23,304 nt of DNA from Candidatus Poribacteria bacterium (GTDB lineage Bacteria; Poribacteria; DTPJ01; WJIO01). The notes under the pieces were generated by a model that saw only the letters and a program-made list of their open reading frames with translations, made no database searches and was not told the DNA's origin. Every line of letters begins with the position of its first letter. Position 1 is the first letter of the stretch. Position numbers and translations under genes: made by a program. The stretch is taken from NCBI GenBank assembly GCA_014730235.1, contig WJIO01000225.1, positions 1 through 23,304 on the forward strand. Reading direction: 5' to 3'. Below are positions 7,012 to 15,034 of the stretch, piece by piece.

Positions 7012-8067
7012 CTACCAATCCTTTTTGCCTACATATATGTTTCTGTTCTCCATAGGTAGTAACAGGCGTTTGCCGCCGTATTTATGGGATGCGACTATAC
7101 CCAGTATAATCTCCTGACTCCGTCGGGCCAGATGGACGTTTCCCATAGTTTCGTTGTCGTTGTCAATAGCTTCGACCAGATTTTCAATGCATTTCACCGT
7201 TCCGCTTTCTATCTTTACATCCGGGAAAGGTGCTTCTTCCTTTATATTCCATTGTCCCTGGGCTTTCCATAACCTGGCTCCCAGACCGTTATTAAGGGTA
7301 TGAATTCTACCTTTAGAACCGATCACCTCGAATTCATAAGCTCCTCCAGCCACAATATATCCTTCAACTCCGTTGGCAAAGCCCACATGACCGCAGATTA
7401 TACCCGGATCAGCATACAGATAATCACCATCCCAATCTTTTTCTTTTGCGTTTACCGTTCCCTGGACATAGCTGACTTCCGGGTCTCCCGCCAGTTGCAT
7501 TACCATGTCTGCAGTATGGGTATGAGACCACTGGGCGGCCCCTGAACCGCATTTTGCTATGACGCAAAGGGCATTCCCGATCTCATCGGCTTCTATTAGC
7601 TTCCTGACAGTATGATAAAGCTCAACATACCGACGCTGGGTTCCGTAGTTAAACTTGACGTTATATTTTTCACAGGATTCTACTATAATATCGGCTTCTT
7701 TCATGGAACAGCAGAGGGGTTTTTCGCAGTATATACCCTTTACGCCATTTTCAGCGCAAAAAGCCACCATTTCTGCATGAGGGCCTGGTCGGGTTGCTAT
7801 GCTGACGATCTCCGGTTTTTCTTTTTCTATCATTTCTTTATAATCAGTATAACCAGCGGGAACATCATATCTTTTCTGTATGGCTTCAACCTTATTCTCC
7901 ATAACGTCAGAAACGGCTACCATCTCAGTTCTCTCCACAGCCACATAACCGGCGGCATGGGAATAAGGCATCCACCGTTGGCTATGAGGCCGGTCTTTCA
8001 CTTCGTCGTCTATAGTTGCGCCCATTCTGCCGCAGCCGATAAGACATACTTTGTATATTTTATCCAT
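7012..8067 (-). CDS. Gfo/Idh/MocA-family NAD(P)-dependent oxidoreductase
   Basis: The 351-aa product has an N-terminal Rossmann fold with GCGRMG in the first 15 residues, and the family's EKP signature as YCEKPLCCSMKEAD. An alpha/beta substrate domain follows (FNYGTQRRYVELYHTVRKL onward). Members oxidise or reduce sugars, inositols, amino sugars and related compounds; the substrate cannot be told. AGGAGA 7 nt before the ATG at 8067 supports this start over an in-frame TTG at 8097. It begins 22 nt after a small membrane-protein gene, so the two are probably an operon, and it converges on the response regulator with only 56 bp between. Poribacteria-type genomes carry many such dehydrogenases next to glycoside-use genes, consistent with the GH32 and GH51 genes nearby. 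Confidence 0.93.
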   Translation of the reverse strand: MDKIYKVCLIGCGRMGATIDDEVKDRPHSQRWMPYSHAAGYVAVERTEMVAVSDVMENKVEAIQKRYDVPAGYTDYKEMIEKEKPEIVSIATRPGPHAEMVAFCAENGVKGIYCEKPLCCSMKEADIIVESCEKYNVKFNYGTQRRYVELYHTVRKLIEADEIGNALCVIAKCGSGAAQWSHTHTADMVMQLAGDPEVSYVQGTVNAKEKDWDGDYLYADPGIICGHVGFANGVEGYIVAGGAYEFEVIGSKGRIHTLNNGLGARLWKAQGQWNIKEEAPFPDVKIESGTVKCIENLVEAIDNDNETMGNVHLARRSQEIILGIVASHKYGGKRLLLPMENRNIYVGKKDW

Positions 8068-8089
8068 TTCTTTGTCTCCTGTTTTGTAT

Positions 8090-8302
8090 CTAACCAAATT
8101 TTATAATAACATCCGCAATCTGTTCCTTTATTTCTTCGATAGATTGCTTCATCTCGGCAATATCCTGGTGTATTTTCTCAAGCTGTTTTCGATTAGCGCC
8201 CCTGTTACCTATGGCCTTTCCCAGGGCTGCAAAAACTGATATGATAACAATTCCACCTGTTACTATTGATACCAGGGCTATTGTCATTACTTCTTCTGGC
8301 AT
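8090..8302 (-). CDS. 70-aa single-pass membrane protein with coiled coil
   Basis: The N-terminal third is one membrane helix (about 6-29, TIALVSIVTGGIVIISVFAAL). After a basic turn comes an amphipathic heptad-like helix (QLEKIHQDIAEMKQSIEEIK) to near the end. The layout, though not the sequence, is like PspB: membrane anchor plus cytosolic coiled coil. AGGAG 6 nt before the ATG fixes the start. It is the first gene of a likely two-gene operon with the dehydrogenase. Its function is not recognised; it may oligomerise or tether a partner at the membrane. Confidence 0.8.
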   Translation of the reverse strand: MPEEVMTIALVSIVTGGIVIISVFAALGKAIGNRGANRKQLEKIHQDIAEMKQSIEEIKEQIADVIIKFG

Positions 8303-8334
8303 GTTAAACTCCTGTTTTTATAGTTAAAATGGTA

Positions 8335-8371
8335 TAATCCAGACCGTCATTTTTAATGACGGTCTGGATTA
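8335..8371 (-). terminator. Perfect 16-bp hairpin after the LamG/dockerin gene
   Basis: TAATCCAGACCGTCAT (8335-8350) pairs perfectly with ATGACGGTCTGGATTA (8356-8371) around a 5-nt loop. It starts 23 nt past the stop of the LamG protein gene and ends 33 nt before the next ATG on the same strand. The stem is strong, but the following T-tract is broken (TACCATTTTAA), so it may terminate only partly. Confidence 0.7.
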
Positions 8372-8393
8372 CTATTGGAGTTTACATAATATG

Positions 8394-11264
8394 CTATCGC
8401 AAAATTGTCATTTTTCTTGTTTCTGTAAATTTATCCGTATGAATTGTATAGAAGTAAATTCCGCTTGATACGGATTCACCGGATTGGTTTTTACCATCCC
8501 AGTAAAAGGCCCTGTCTTGGCTTAAGTAGACACCAGCCTTTTTGCGTCCTAAATCGATCTTCCTTATCAGACCGCCGTTTGTGGAATGTATCCAAATTTC
8601 TATGTTGTTATCTTCAGCCAGTTGGTAAGGTATCCATGTTTCCGGGTTGAAGGGATTTGGATAGTTTTGCATCAATACATTTTTCTCCGCTGGTATTGCC
8701 CAGGATTTAAACAATCCATCTTCTTTCACAACTCTTAAAGGAACAGCGTCTTTTCTATAAAGTTCCGCACCACTTATTATAATTGGTGATACATTATCCT
8801 TAAGTATCCGGAACTGGATACTTGCCATAATACTACTTTCTAGAGTATCCATTGACGCAAAAGAAAGCTTGATTAGATCTGATTTGGTAACATTAACGGC
8901 AAAAGTTCCCCTGTTTTCGGATGTTACTCCCAAAACCTGGAGTACAGAGTTATCATAATTTATATTTATGTCACCGCCTGCTATGGATTCAGGATTATCC
9001 ACCATTAGAGGAACATTTATGTTTTGACCTGATACTCCGTAAGCGTGTTTGAGATGTATACCTGTAGACCTTACTATCGGTGATTTAATCTCCCTGACCG
9101 GAGCTTCGAGACCGGCGGATTTTCGCAGTATTAATATCGCATCATTAGACCTGACTTTACCGTCATCGTTCATATCGGCAGCGCATAACTGCTGTGGTGT
9201 GGGATTAATCAATTCGGCAGAAATGCGCAAGGTCAATATAGCATCGTTGGATTTAACAGAGCCGTCGCCGCTTACATCTCCTTTCACGCAGGAATTGGCT
9301 ATCTCCACCTTGCCATTTTCTGTATTTACAGAAATACTCAATCCCTGGGCATTAAAAGCTTCTGCAGTCTGGATGTTTACATAGGCTTCTGCACCCTCGG
9401 AGGTATTGGAATTTACAGCAAACACCATCTCTACCAACGCTCCACTACTGGCAGAAATAGCACTTGTTCCAGCCAGACGAAGGATAATTTTTCCTGGTGT
9501 ATTGGTGTTTGAGACAAGGCTCATACCACTGGATAAAGTTGTGGAACGAGCTTCCGTTATAGTTAGCTTGCTGTTGTCATAAGATATTTCTAAATCCGCA
9601 CCGGCGATGTCTGAACCATTTTCAACGTTCACCGGTAAAACTGCAGAATCTCCTGGTGCTGCGCTGATGGTTGGAATGACAAATTTTCTGGAAGTTCCCG
9701 GATCGGCTCCCGGATCATCCGTAGATACTGTGACAGTGTTGCTTGTGGCAAGAAGGGGATCATAATCGTCATTAGGGAACATGCGGAAATTATATTGTCC
9801 AGGGGTGCTGGGGGCTTTAAAATTAAGGCTTCCGCTTTTATTTCCCTCCAGGTATTGCCATGATATCCATCCCCGGTCATTTGCGTTGACAGAATATATA
9901 CCTATCCAGTCTATAGATGATCCCGGTGCGCCGGTGTAGGATACAGTAATATTCGCTCCGGTTTTTACGCTGGAAGGTGATGCTGTGATCTTAGCATCTT
10001 CCACATCTGGATCGGGATCAGGTTCACTGCCGGGAGTATAGGTGTAATAACCAGTATCAGGGGCATAATCAAAGGAATCATCTGTATGATATGTCCACAC
10101 AACGAAGTCAAAAGTATCCGGATTGCCTATATCAGTCTTACGAATTGTGAATTCAAGGTTTGAACTGTTAGGATTAAAAACTATGTTATGCACTGTGGCA
10201 TCAGTCATTACATAGCCGGAATCCGATGGGCTGTAGGTAAGTAAATAAGCATAAATATCACCATCTAGCAGATAAAATTCCACGTAATATTCAATACCCA
10301 GGTCAGGATCTCCGGTGTTTGGGTTCTGGTCAATATCTATGTCAACATATATCTCCAGCTCATTGGGCCAATTACCATAGGAAGTAATTTTAATCTTTAT
10401 TTCATCTGTATTAGAACCAACATAAACCTGATTTATATTTGCCTGCTGTAAATCATTAGGGTCTGTTCCCATTAGTGAATAGTCACTACCAGGACCAGAA
10501 TCAGGATCGGGATCAGGGTCTGGATCGGGATCTGGATCAGGATCTGGATCGGGATCTGGATCAGAAGGACCGTCATCACTGGGTTTAAAGGAATTCATAA
10601 GATTGATAATTTCATTCTGGCTTAAGGCATTGTTATATATTCTGAATTCGTCAACAGTGGCTTCAAGCATTGGAGAACTTGATCTGTTATCACCACCAAT
10701 ACGGTGAAGGTCGTCAAAGACTATATCACTAGATGCAGTAGTGGTATAGTCTTTATCCAGTTTACCATCCACATACATAAAAAATCCGGGATAGGATACG
10801 TTTCTTACAAAGGCTATATGGTGCCATTTATCATCTCTTAAGTCTGTGTTTCCGCGTATATCCTTTTTACCTCCAGCCCACCATAAACGCATTTTGCCGT
10901 TAGAGTAAATTTCCCAGTTTGAGTTAGGACTATCGTTGTAATTTCCCAGTATTATACCAACCCTTCCTTTAGCATTTGACGGAACTTTTACCCAAAGGGC
11001 TACAGTACTGCTGCCTGTTCCAATGGGGAGTAACTTATTTAGCTGGATATATTCACCTTTTACGGCATTAAAGCGAAGTCCACCATTAACCCATTGTAAA
11101 TTACCATTGATTTCTCCATCAAAACCATTTCCAGATATATCTTTTACAATAGAGCCAACGCCCTCGTTAAATGAATAATAGAGGATTAGTTCGCTGTATG
11201 CTGGTATACTAATTCCCAGAATTATTAAGGTAAATAAAGTTAGTACAATAGATAATTTTTTCAT
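8394..11264 (-). CDS. Secreted LamG / cohesin-dockerin-cohesin protein with C-terminal FlgD-like sorting domain
   Basis: The 956-aa protein starts with a signal peptide (MKKLSIVLTLFTLIILG...AYS, 1-24). Regions in order: LamG/concanavalin-like fold (25-225); an Asp-Pro repeat linker (235-255); a beta-rich domain with Asp-rich loops (265-412); an Ig-like domain (424-514); a cohesin-type domain (526-656); a type I dockerin with two Ca-binding loops, DVSGDGSVKSNDAIL (663-677) and DMNDDGKVRSNDAIL (697-711); a second cohesin-like domain (about 729-850); and a C-terminal domain with NYPNPFNPETWIPYQL and GIYFYT motifs resembling type IX secretion/FlgD-like tails (860-956). It is probably cell-surface or extracellular, binding or organising polysaccharide. 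No catalytic domain is seen. AGGAGG 6 nt before the ATG and a consensus promoter support the start. The tail style is the best lineage clue in the window. Confidence 0.92.
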   Translation of the reverse strand: MKKLSIVLTLFTLIILGISIPAYSELILYYSFNEGVGSIVKDISGNGFDGEINGNLQWVNGGLRFNAVKGEYIQLNKLLPIGTGSSTVALWVKVPSNAKGRVGIILGNYNDSPNSNWEIYSNGKMRLWWAGGKKDIRGNTDLRDDKWHHIAFVRNVSYPGFFMYVDGKLDKDYTTTASSDIVFDDLHRIGGDNRSSSPMLEATVDEFRIYNNALSQNEIINLMNSFKPSDDGPSDPDPDPDPDPDPDPDPDPDPDSGPGSDYSLMGTDPNDLQQANINQVYVGSNTDEIKIKITSYGNWPNELEIYVDIDIDQNPNTGDPDLGIEYYVEFYLLDGDIYAYLLTYSPSDSGYVMTDATVHNIVFNPNSSNLEFTIRKTDIGNPDTFDFVVWTYHTDDSFDYAPDTGYYTYTPGSEPDPDPDVEDAKITASPSSVKTGANITVSYTGAPGSSIDWIGIYSVNANDRGWISWQYLEGNKSGSLNFKAPSTPGQYNFRMFPNDDYDPLLATSNTVTVSTDDPGADPGTSRKFVIPTISAAPGDSAVLPVNVENGSDIAGADLEISYDNSKLTITEARSTTLSSGMSLVSNTNTPGKIILRLAGTSAISASSGALVEMVFAVNSNTSEGAEAYVNIQTAEAFNAQGLSISVNTENGKVEIANSCVKGDVSGDGSVKSNDAILTLRISAELINPTPQQLCAADMNDDGKVRSNDAILILRKSAGLEAPVREIKSPIVRSTGIHLKHAYGVSGQNINVPLMVDNPESIAGGDININYDNSVLQVLGVTSENRGTFAVNVTKSDLIKLSFASMDTLESSIMASIQFRILKDNVSPIIISGAELYRKDAVPLRVVKEDGLFKSWAIPAEKNVLMQNYPNPFNPETWIPYQLAEDNNIEIWIHSTNGGLIRKIDLGRKKAGVYLSQDRAFYWDGKNQSGESVSSGIYFYTIHTDKFTETRKMTILR
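10500..10562 (-). repeat. Hexanucleotide tandem repeat encoding (Asp-Pro)n
   Basis: About ten 6-bp units of the GGATCN type (plus-strand view) encode alternating Asp and Pro at residues 235-255 of the LamG protein. The third bases vary between units. It forms an extended acidic linker and can change in length by slippage in steps of two residues without frameshift. Confidence 0.9.
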
Positions 11265-11345
11265 ACTTTCCTCCTGGAAGTATTTGATTCATTCTTTATT
11301 AAAATCTGAAGCATAACATTATTGTTTCATAGCCCTCTCTTGCAT

Positions 11346-11374
11346 AGTATAATCTATAGGTAAATTTATGTCAA
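11346..11374 (-). promoter_or_regulatory. Promoter of the LamG/dockerin gene
   Basis: On the minus strand a consensus TTGACA (11374-11369) and TATACT (11351-11346) are 17 bp apart, about 80 bp before the ATG at 11264. Confidence 0.75.
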
Positions 11375-11410
11375 CAATTAGAAACATTTTACAAATTTAA
11401 TGAAAAATCG

Positions 11411-11440
11411 TTGACAATAAGGGTTTAGAGGTGCTAATCT
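11411..11440 (+). promoter_or_regulatory. Possible promoter of the DUF6785-GH51 operon
   Basis: TTGACA (11411-11416) and, 18 bp later, TAATCT (11435-11440) preceded by TGC as an extended -10. The -10 match is modest. It lies about 57 bp before the TTG start at 11497 and is divergent from the LamG promoter. Confidence 0.4.
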
Positions 11441-11496
11441 GTTGTCAGTAAAAAGCAAGAATTTCTGATACTCACATATTTACAGGGGAAAGTAAT

Positions 11497-13461
11497 TTGC
11501 GTCGTGATAGTAATAGATCAGGTACGTCTTTCAGAGCCATTTTTCTGGGTATAATATTTGTTGTTGCTGTATGTTTTGTTGTCTCATATGCCGAACTTGT
11601 TATCAGGTATATTCAGATCGGATTTCTTCAGTTTCCGCCTGTAGTTATTGGTATATTCTTTTTCTTGGTTTTGGGTAATGGATTATTGCAGAAGTTTCTG
11701 AAGCGGTTCCAGTTTTCTCATCAGGAAATGATGACTATATATTGTATGATGCTGGTGGCATCCATGATCTCATCTCGTGGGCTTATGGAGAAGCTTATTC
11801 CTGCTTTGATTGCTGTAAACTACTACGCCAATGAAGCCAATGCTTGGTCGGAAATTTTCTTCCCCCATATCAAACCCTGGTTAGTGCCTTTTGATCCTGG
11901 CAAAGGTGAAATGCAAAAGGTTTCGATGGGTTTTTATGAAAAGATGGAGGAATGGCAAAGCATCCCCTGGGATAAATGGGCTGTGCCGCTTTTTGTATGG
12001 GGTGGTCTGGTGATTATTGTGTTTTTTGGCTTTATGTGTCTGGCTTCTCTGCTTCGCAGGCAATGGGTGGACAACGAAAAACTTTCTTTTCCATTTGCTC
12101 AGCTTCCCTTGGAATTTGTAAACGGAACAAATCCCGACGGTCTTTTCAGAAACAGACTTACGTGGATAGGATTTGCTATACCAGCGATAATATTTACCCT
12201 GAATGGTATACATGGTATAATACCTGCTGTTCCAGGTGTATCCTTAAGTACAACTCTTAACCGCTATTTTACCGAAAAACCTTTTAACAGCATAGCCTAT
12301 ACACCTTTATATTTCTCTTTCGCTGCTGTTGGTTTCTTTTACTTGCTGCCTACACAGTTGCTTTTTAGTCTGTGGATTTTCTTCTGGCTGACCAGAGTCC
12401 AGGATGTTATAGCTGCTATATTCAGTATGCGTATATCCACCATGCCGCTATATCCAACTCATTCTTTTATTGGGTACCAGATTGCCGGGGCCTATATGGT
12501 GCTGGTATTTTACTTGCTCTATGTGAGTTTACCTTATCTAAAAAAGGTTTTTGGAAGTGTATTCCGGCGCGAAAAACTTGATGATTCAAATGAGCTTATG
12601 CCCTACAGTATGGCCTTCTGGGGTTTAATTATAAGCTTTGTATTGACAATAGCATGGTGTTACATGGCTGGTATAACTTTGTGGTTTGCGGCTTTTGAAG
12701 TGCTGATATACATGTTTTTTGTTGCCATTGTTATGGCCAGAAGCACTGCCGAAGGTGGTTTATTGATGACTGAAACATCGTTCAGGCCTGTAGATTTGTA
12801 TTCCATGGTTTTACCTAAGGTTACTCTGGGAGGTTCTACCCTCACGGTTTTATCCATGTTTGACGCGGTGTTTACGAGGGATCAACGTGGACTTATACTC
12901 ACCGGTTTTCTGGATAGTCTGAAGATAACCGATGGTGTAAATATGAAACGCCGGTCTTTGCTGTTAATACTCACTACCGGAATATTAGTTGCGTTGATCA
13001 GCGCAGGGGTAATACACCTTTGGCTTCCATACAATCGAGGGGCACTCAATATGTATTCTTACGCTTATTGGGGGAATCCGCTGTGGGGATTTCTTGATAA
13101 CGCTGCTGCTGTGGAAAGATCAGGTGGTCAGTTTGTTGATTGGTCAATGTTTGGTTTCTTTACACTTGGTATAGTTATTACAATTGGTTTGGTAGTAATG
13201 AGAACCCTTTTCTGGTGGTGGCCTTTTCATCCTCTTGGATACGCCCTCTCGGCTTCATGGACTATGATCGTGTTCTGGTTTCCGGTGTTTGTGGCCTGGG
13301 GTATAAAGTATCCATTGATGCGTTATGGAGGTTTAAAACAGTATCAGAAATTCAGACCGTTTTTTCTTGGTATGGTTTTTGGTGAATTTGGTATAGCTGT
13401 TTTGTGGACTATAGTAAGTTGGGCGGCGGGTATTCCTGCTCCTTCTTTCCCATGGCCTTAA
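11497..13461 (+). CDS. Polytopic membrane protein, DUF6785/DUF6784 type
   Basis: The 654-aa protein has roughly a dozen hydrophobic segments, the first near 13-32 and 45-63. Conserved-looking elements include SHQEMMTIYCMMLVASMISSRG (about 74-95), RRQWVDNEKLSFPFAQLPLE (about 187-206) and the ending WWWPFHPLGYALS ... KYPLMRYGGLKQYQKFRPFFLG. I recall these as DUF6785 followed by DUF6784, an uncharacterised, oligopeptide-transporter-like family common in Poribacteria, Planctomycetes and Armatimonadetes. Its role is unknown, possibly transport of a breakdown product. The TTG start has AGGGGA about 8 nt upstream; no nearby in-frame ATG is better. The GH51-like gene follows after 95 bp on the same strand, suggesting coupled uptake and hydrolysis of a sugar. 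Confidence 0.82.
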   Translation: MRRDSNRSGTSFRAIFLGIIFVVAVCFVVSYAELVIRYIQIGFLQFPPVVIGIFFFLVLGNGLLQKFLKRFQFSHQEMMTIYCMMLVASMISSRGLMEKLIPALIAVNYYANEANAWSEIFFPHIKPWLVPFDPGKGEMQKVSMGFYEKMEEWQSIPWDKWAVPLFVWGGLVIIVFFGFMCLASLLRRQWVDNEKLSFPFAQLPLEFVNGTNPDGLFRNRLTWIGFAIPAIIFTLNGIHGIIPAVPGVSLSTTLNRYFTEKPFNSIAYTPLYFSFAAVGFFYLLPTQLLFSLWIFFWLTRVQDVIAAIFSMRISTMPLYPTHSFIGYQIAGAYMVLVFYLLYVSLPYLKKVFGSVFRREKLDDSNELMPYSMAFWGLIISFVLTIAWCYMAGITLWFAAFEVLIYMFFVAIVMARSTAEGGLLMTETSFRPVDLYSMVLPKVTLGGSTLTVLSMFDAVFTRDQRGLILTGFLDSLKITDGVNMKRRSLLLILTTGILVALISAGVIHLWLPYNRGALNMYSYAYWGNPLWGFLDNAAAVERSGGQFVDWSMFGFFTLGIVITIGLVVMRTLFWWWPFHPLGYALSASWTMIVFWFPVFVAWGIKYPLMRYGGLKQYQKFRPFFLGMVFGEFGIAVLWTIVSWAAGIPAPSFPWP

Positions 13462-13525
13462 GTTAATAACGGATATCGGGTTTCATGAGATTGGTTTTGA
13501 TGACTTAAAGTTTAACTATGAAGCT

Positions 13526-13539
13526 CCTGCGAAAGCAGG
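13526..13539 (+). repeat. REP-like palindrome CCTGCGAAAGCAGG
   Basis: It is identical over 14 bp to the minus-strand element at 5302-5315: a 5-bp stem with GAAA loop, in the leader of the GH51-like gene. An ATG at 13518 just before it would read through it, which argues that the longer start is false. Confidence 0.55.
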
Positions 13540-13556
13540 GCGATAGGAGAAAACAA

Positions 13557-15020
13557 TTGGATAATAGACTTAGAAATAAGAAATTTGCACTTGTTGTTGA
13601 TCCGGAACCAAAATTTGACCTTTCACCTTATCTCTATATGCAATTCATGGAACCCCTGGGAACTACAGATTCATCAGTAGAAGCAGGATGGGATTTTATG
13701 AGGAACTGCTGGAGGGAAGATTTAATTGAAGTGACAAGGGAACTTGCGCCAACCATTATAAGGTGGCCGGGAGGTTGTCTTGCTTCATATTATCGATGGC
13801 GAGAAGGTGTTGGGCCAAGAGATAAACGTATACCCATGTATAACCTCTGCTGGGGAGGGATAGAAACAAACCAGATAGGTACTCATGAGTTTATGGACTT
13901 TTGCCGTCAAGTAAATGCTGATCCACTTATAACAGTTAATTTCCGATCCGATGGAAGAAAGTATTGGGCTAAACCAGTTGTTGGAGGTAACCGCTCCGCA
14001 GATTCAGAAGAAGCCGCAGAATGGATTGACTATTGCAATAATCCATCAAACAAAGAGAGGATACAAAACGGCTCAAAAGAACCCTTTGGCGTTAAAACAT
14101 GGCAGATAGGAAATGAAACTTCCTATGCCAGAGATGCTTTTGATTGTGAAACATCGGCAAAGTTGACCCGAGAATTTGCCCGGGAAATGCACAAGGCTGA
14201 TCCTGATATAGCTTTAATCGGCTGGGGTGACAGTGGATGGGCCAGGAAAGTTGCAGAAATTGCCGGTGAAGAACTGGAATATATTGCTTTTCATCACCAT
14301 TTCAATTCAGGAATGGATAATTCGCCCTTGAAAAGCGTTGATTACAGAGAAGATCCGGAATTGACATGGGAACACCTTATGAATGCTTATAAGTCCAGTG
14401 AAACCAGGATACACCAGATTCGGGATGAAGTAAAAGACTACAATATAAAACTGGCCATAACTGAAGGGCACTTTGCACTACCGGGACGTAATCGCTGTGA
14501 AGTGCTTTCATCATGGGGTGCAGGGGTGGCAAATGCTAGAGTGCTTAACGTTCATGCAAGAAATGGAGATATAATTAAAATAGCTACGCTGGCGGATTTT
14601 TGTGGAAACCGATGGATGGTAAATGCCATTATGATTCCCACCCCTGGCGGCAAATCATACATGATGCCTGTAGCCCGGGTTATGTCACTTTTTAGACATC
14701 ACACAGGACGAAAGGCTTTGGACGTTTTATCCATACCTGATGGGCTTGATATTACTGCAAGTCGTTCTGACGATAAAATCTATTTGCACGTAATTAACAC
14801 CAAAATGAAAATGGCAATCGCTGCTGATATTCAGATAAAAGGAACTAAGATTAATTCGGGACAGGTTTTTGAAATTACGGCTGATCCAACGGATGAAATA
14901 GATGAAACAAGACCTGATTTATTTTCACCAGTTCAACATAATATGACTGATGGCTCAATCTGGCAGTTTCCTGCAGCATCTGTAACGGCTTTGGAATTGG
15001 AGATAGAAAATTTGGAATAA
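13557..15020 (+). CDS. GH51-like alpha-L-arabinofuranosidase
   Basis: The 487-aa product has the (beta/alpha)8 barrel of clan A: IIRWPGGCLASYYRWREGVG (67-86), the acid/base Glu187 in FGVKTWQIGNET, and the nucleophile Glu303 in KLAITEGHF, about 116 residues later as in GH51. A C-terminal beta-sandwich (about 390-487) ends the protein. It likely releases arabinofuranose or a related residue from plant-, algal- or sponge-derived glycans. There is no signal peptide, so it is probably cytoplasmic, acting on imported oligosaccharides. The TTG at 13557 is preceded by AGGAGA at 6 nt. The in-frame ATG at 13518 has no RBS and its extra 13 codons cover a REP-like repeat, so the shorter start is preferred. 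It is probably co-transcribed with the DUF6785 gene and converges on the subtilase gene with 14 bp between. Confidence 0.87.
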   Translation: MDNRLRNKKFALVVDPEPKFDLSPYLYMQFMEPLGTTDSSVEAGWDFMRNCWREDLIEVTRELAPTIIRWPGGCLASYYRWREGVGPRDKRIPMYNLCWGGIETNQIGTHEFMDFCRQVNADPLITVNFRSDGRKYWAKPVVGGNRSADSEEAAEWIDYCNNPSNKERIQNGSKEPFGVKTWQIGNETSYARDAFDCETSAKLTREFAREMHKADPDIALIGWGDSGWARKVAEIAGEELEYIAFHHHFNSGMDNSPLKSVDYREDPELTWEHLMNAYKSSETRIHQIRDEVKDYNIKLAITEGHFALPGRNRCEVLSSWGAGVANARVLNVHARNGDIIKIATLADFCGNRWMVNAIMIPTPGGKSYMMPVARVMSLFRHHTGRKALDVLSIPDGLDITASRSDDKIYLHVINTKMKMAIAADIQIKGTKINSGQVFEITADPTDEIDETRPDLFSPVQHNMTDGSIWQFPAASVTALELEIENLE

Positions 15021-15034
15021 TCCTGCCTTGTTAT

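Noticed and set aside
7612-8106. A 164-codon plus-strand frame rich in Phe, His and Tyr.
   Set aside because: It is a mirror of the dehydrogenase gene on the other strand, which has clear motifs and an RBS.
9049-9384. A 111-codon plus-strand frame with repeated INIASLDLTLPSS-like phrases.
   Set aside because: It is antisense to the two dockerin calcium loops, whose repetition explains the repeated phrases.
10500-10562. The GGATC-rich tract as a CRISPR array or set of operator sites.
   Set aside because: It is a coding tandem repeat giving Asp-Pro, with no spacers.
13518-13556. ATG at 13518 as the start of the GH51-like gene.
   Set aside because: It lacks an RBS and the added codons translate a REP-like repeat; TTG at 13557 has AGGAGA at the right distance.
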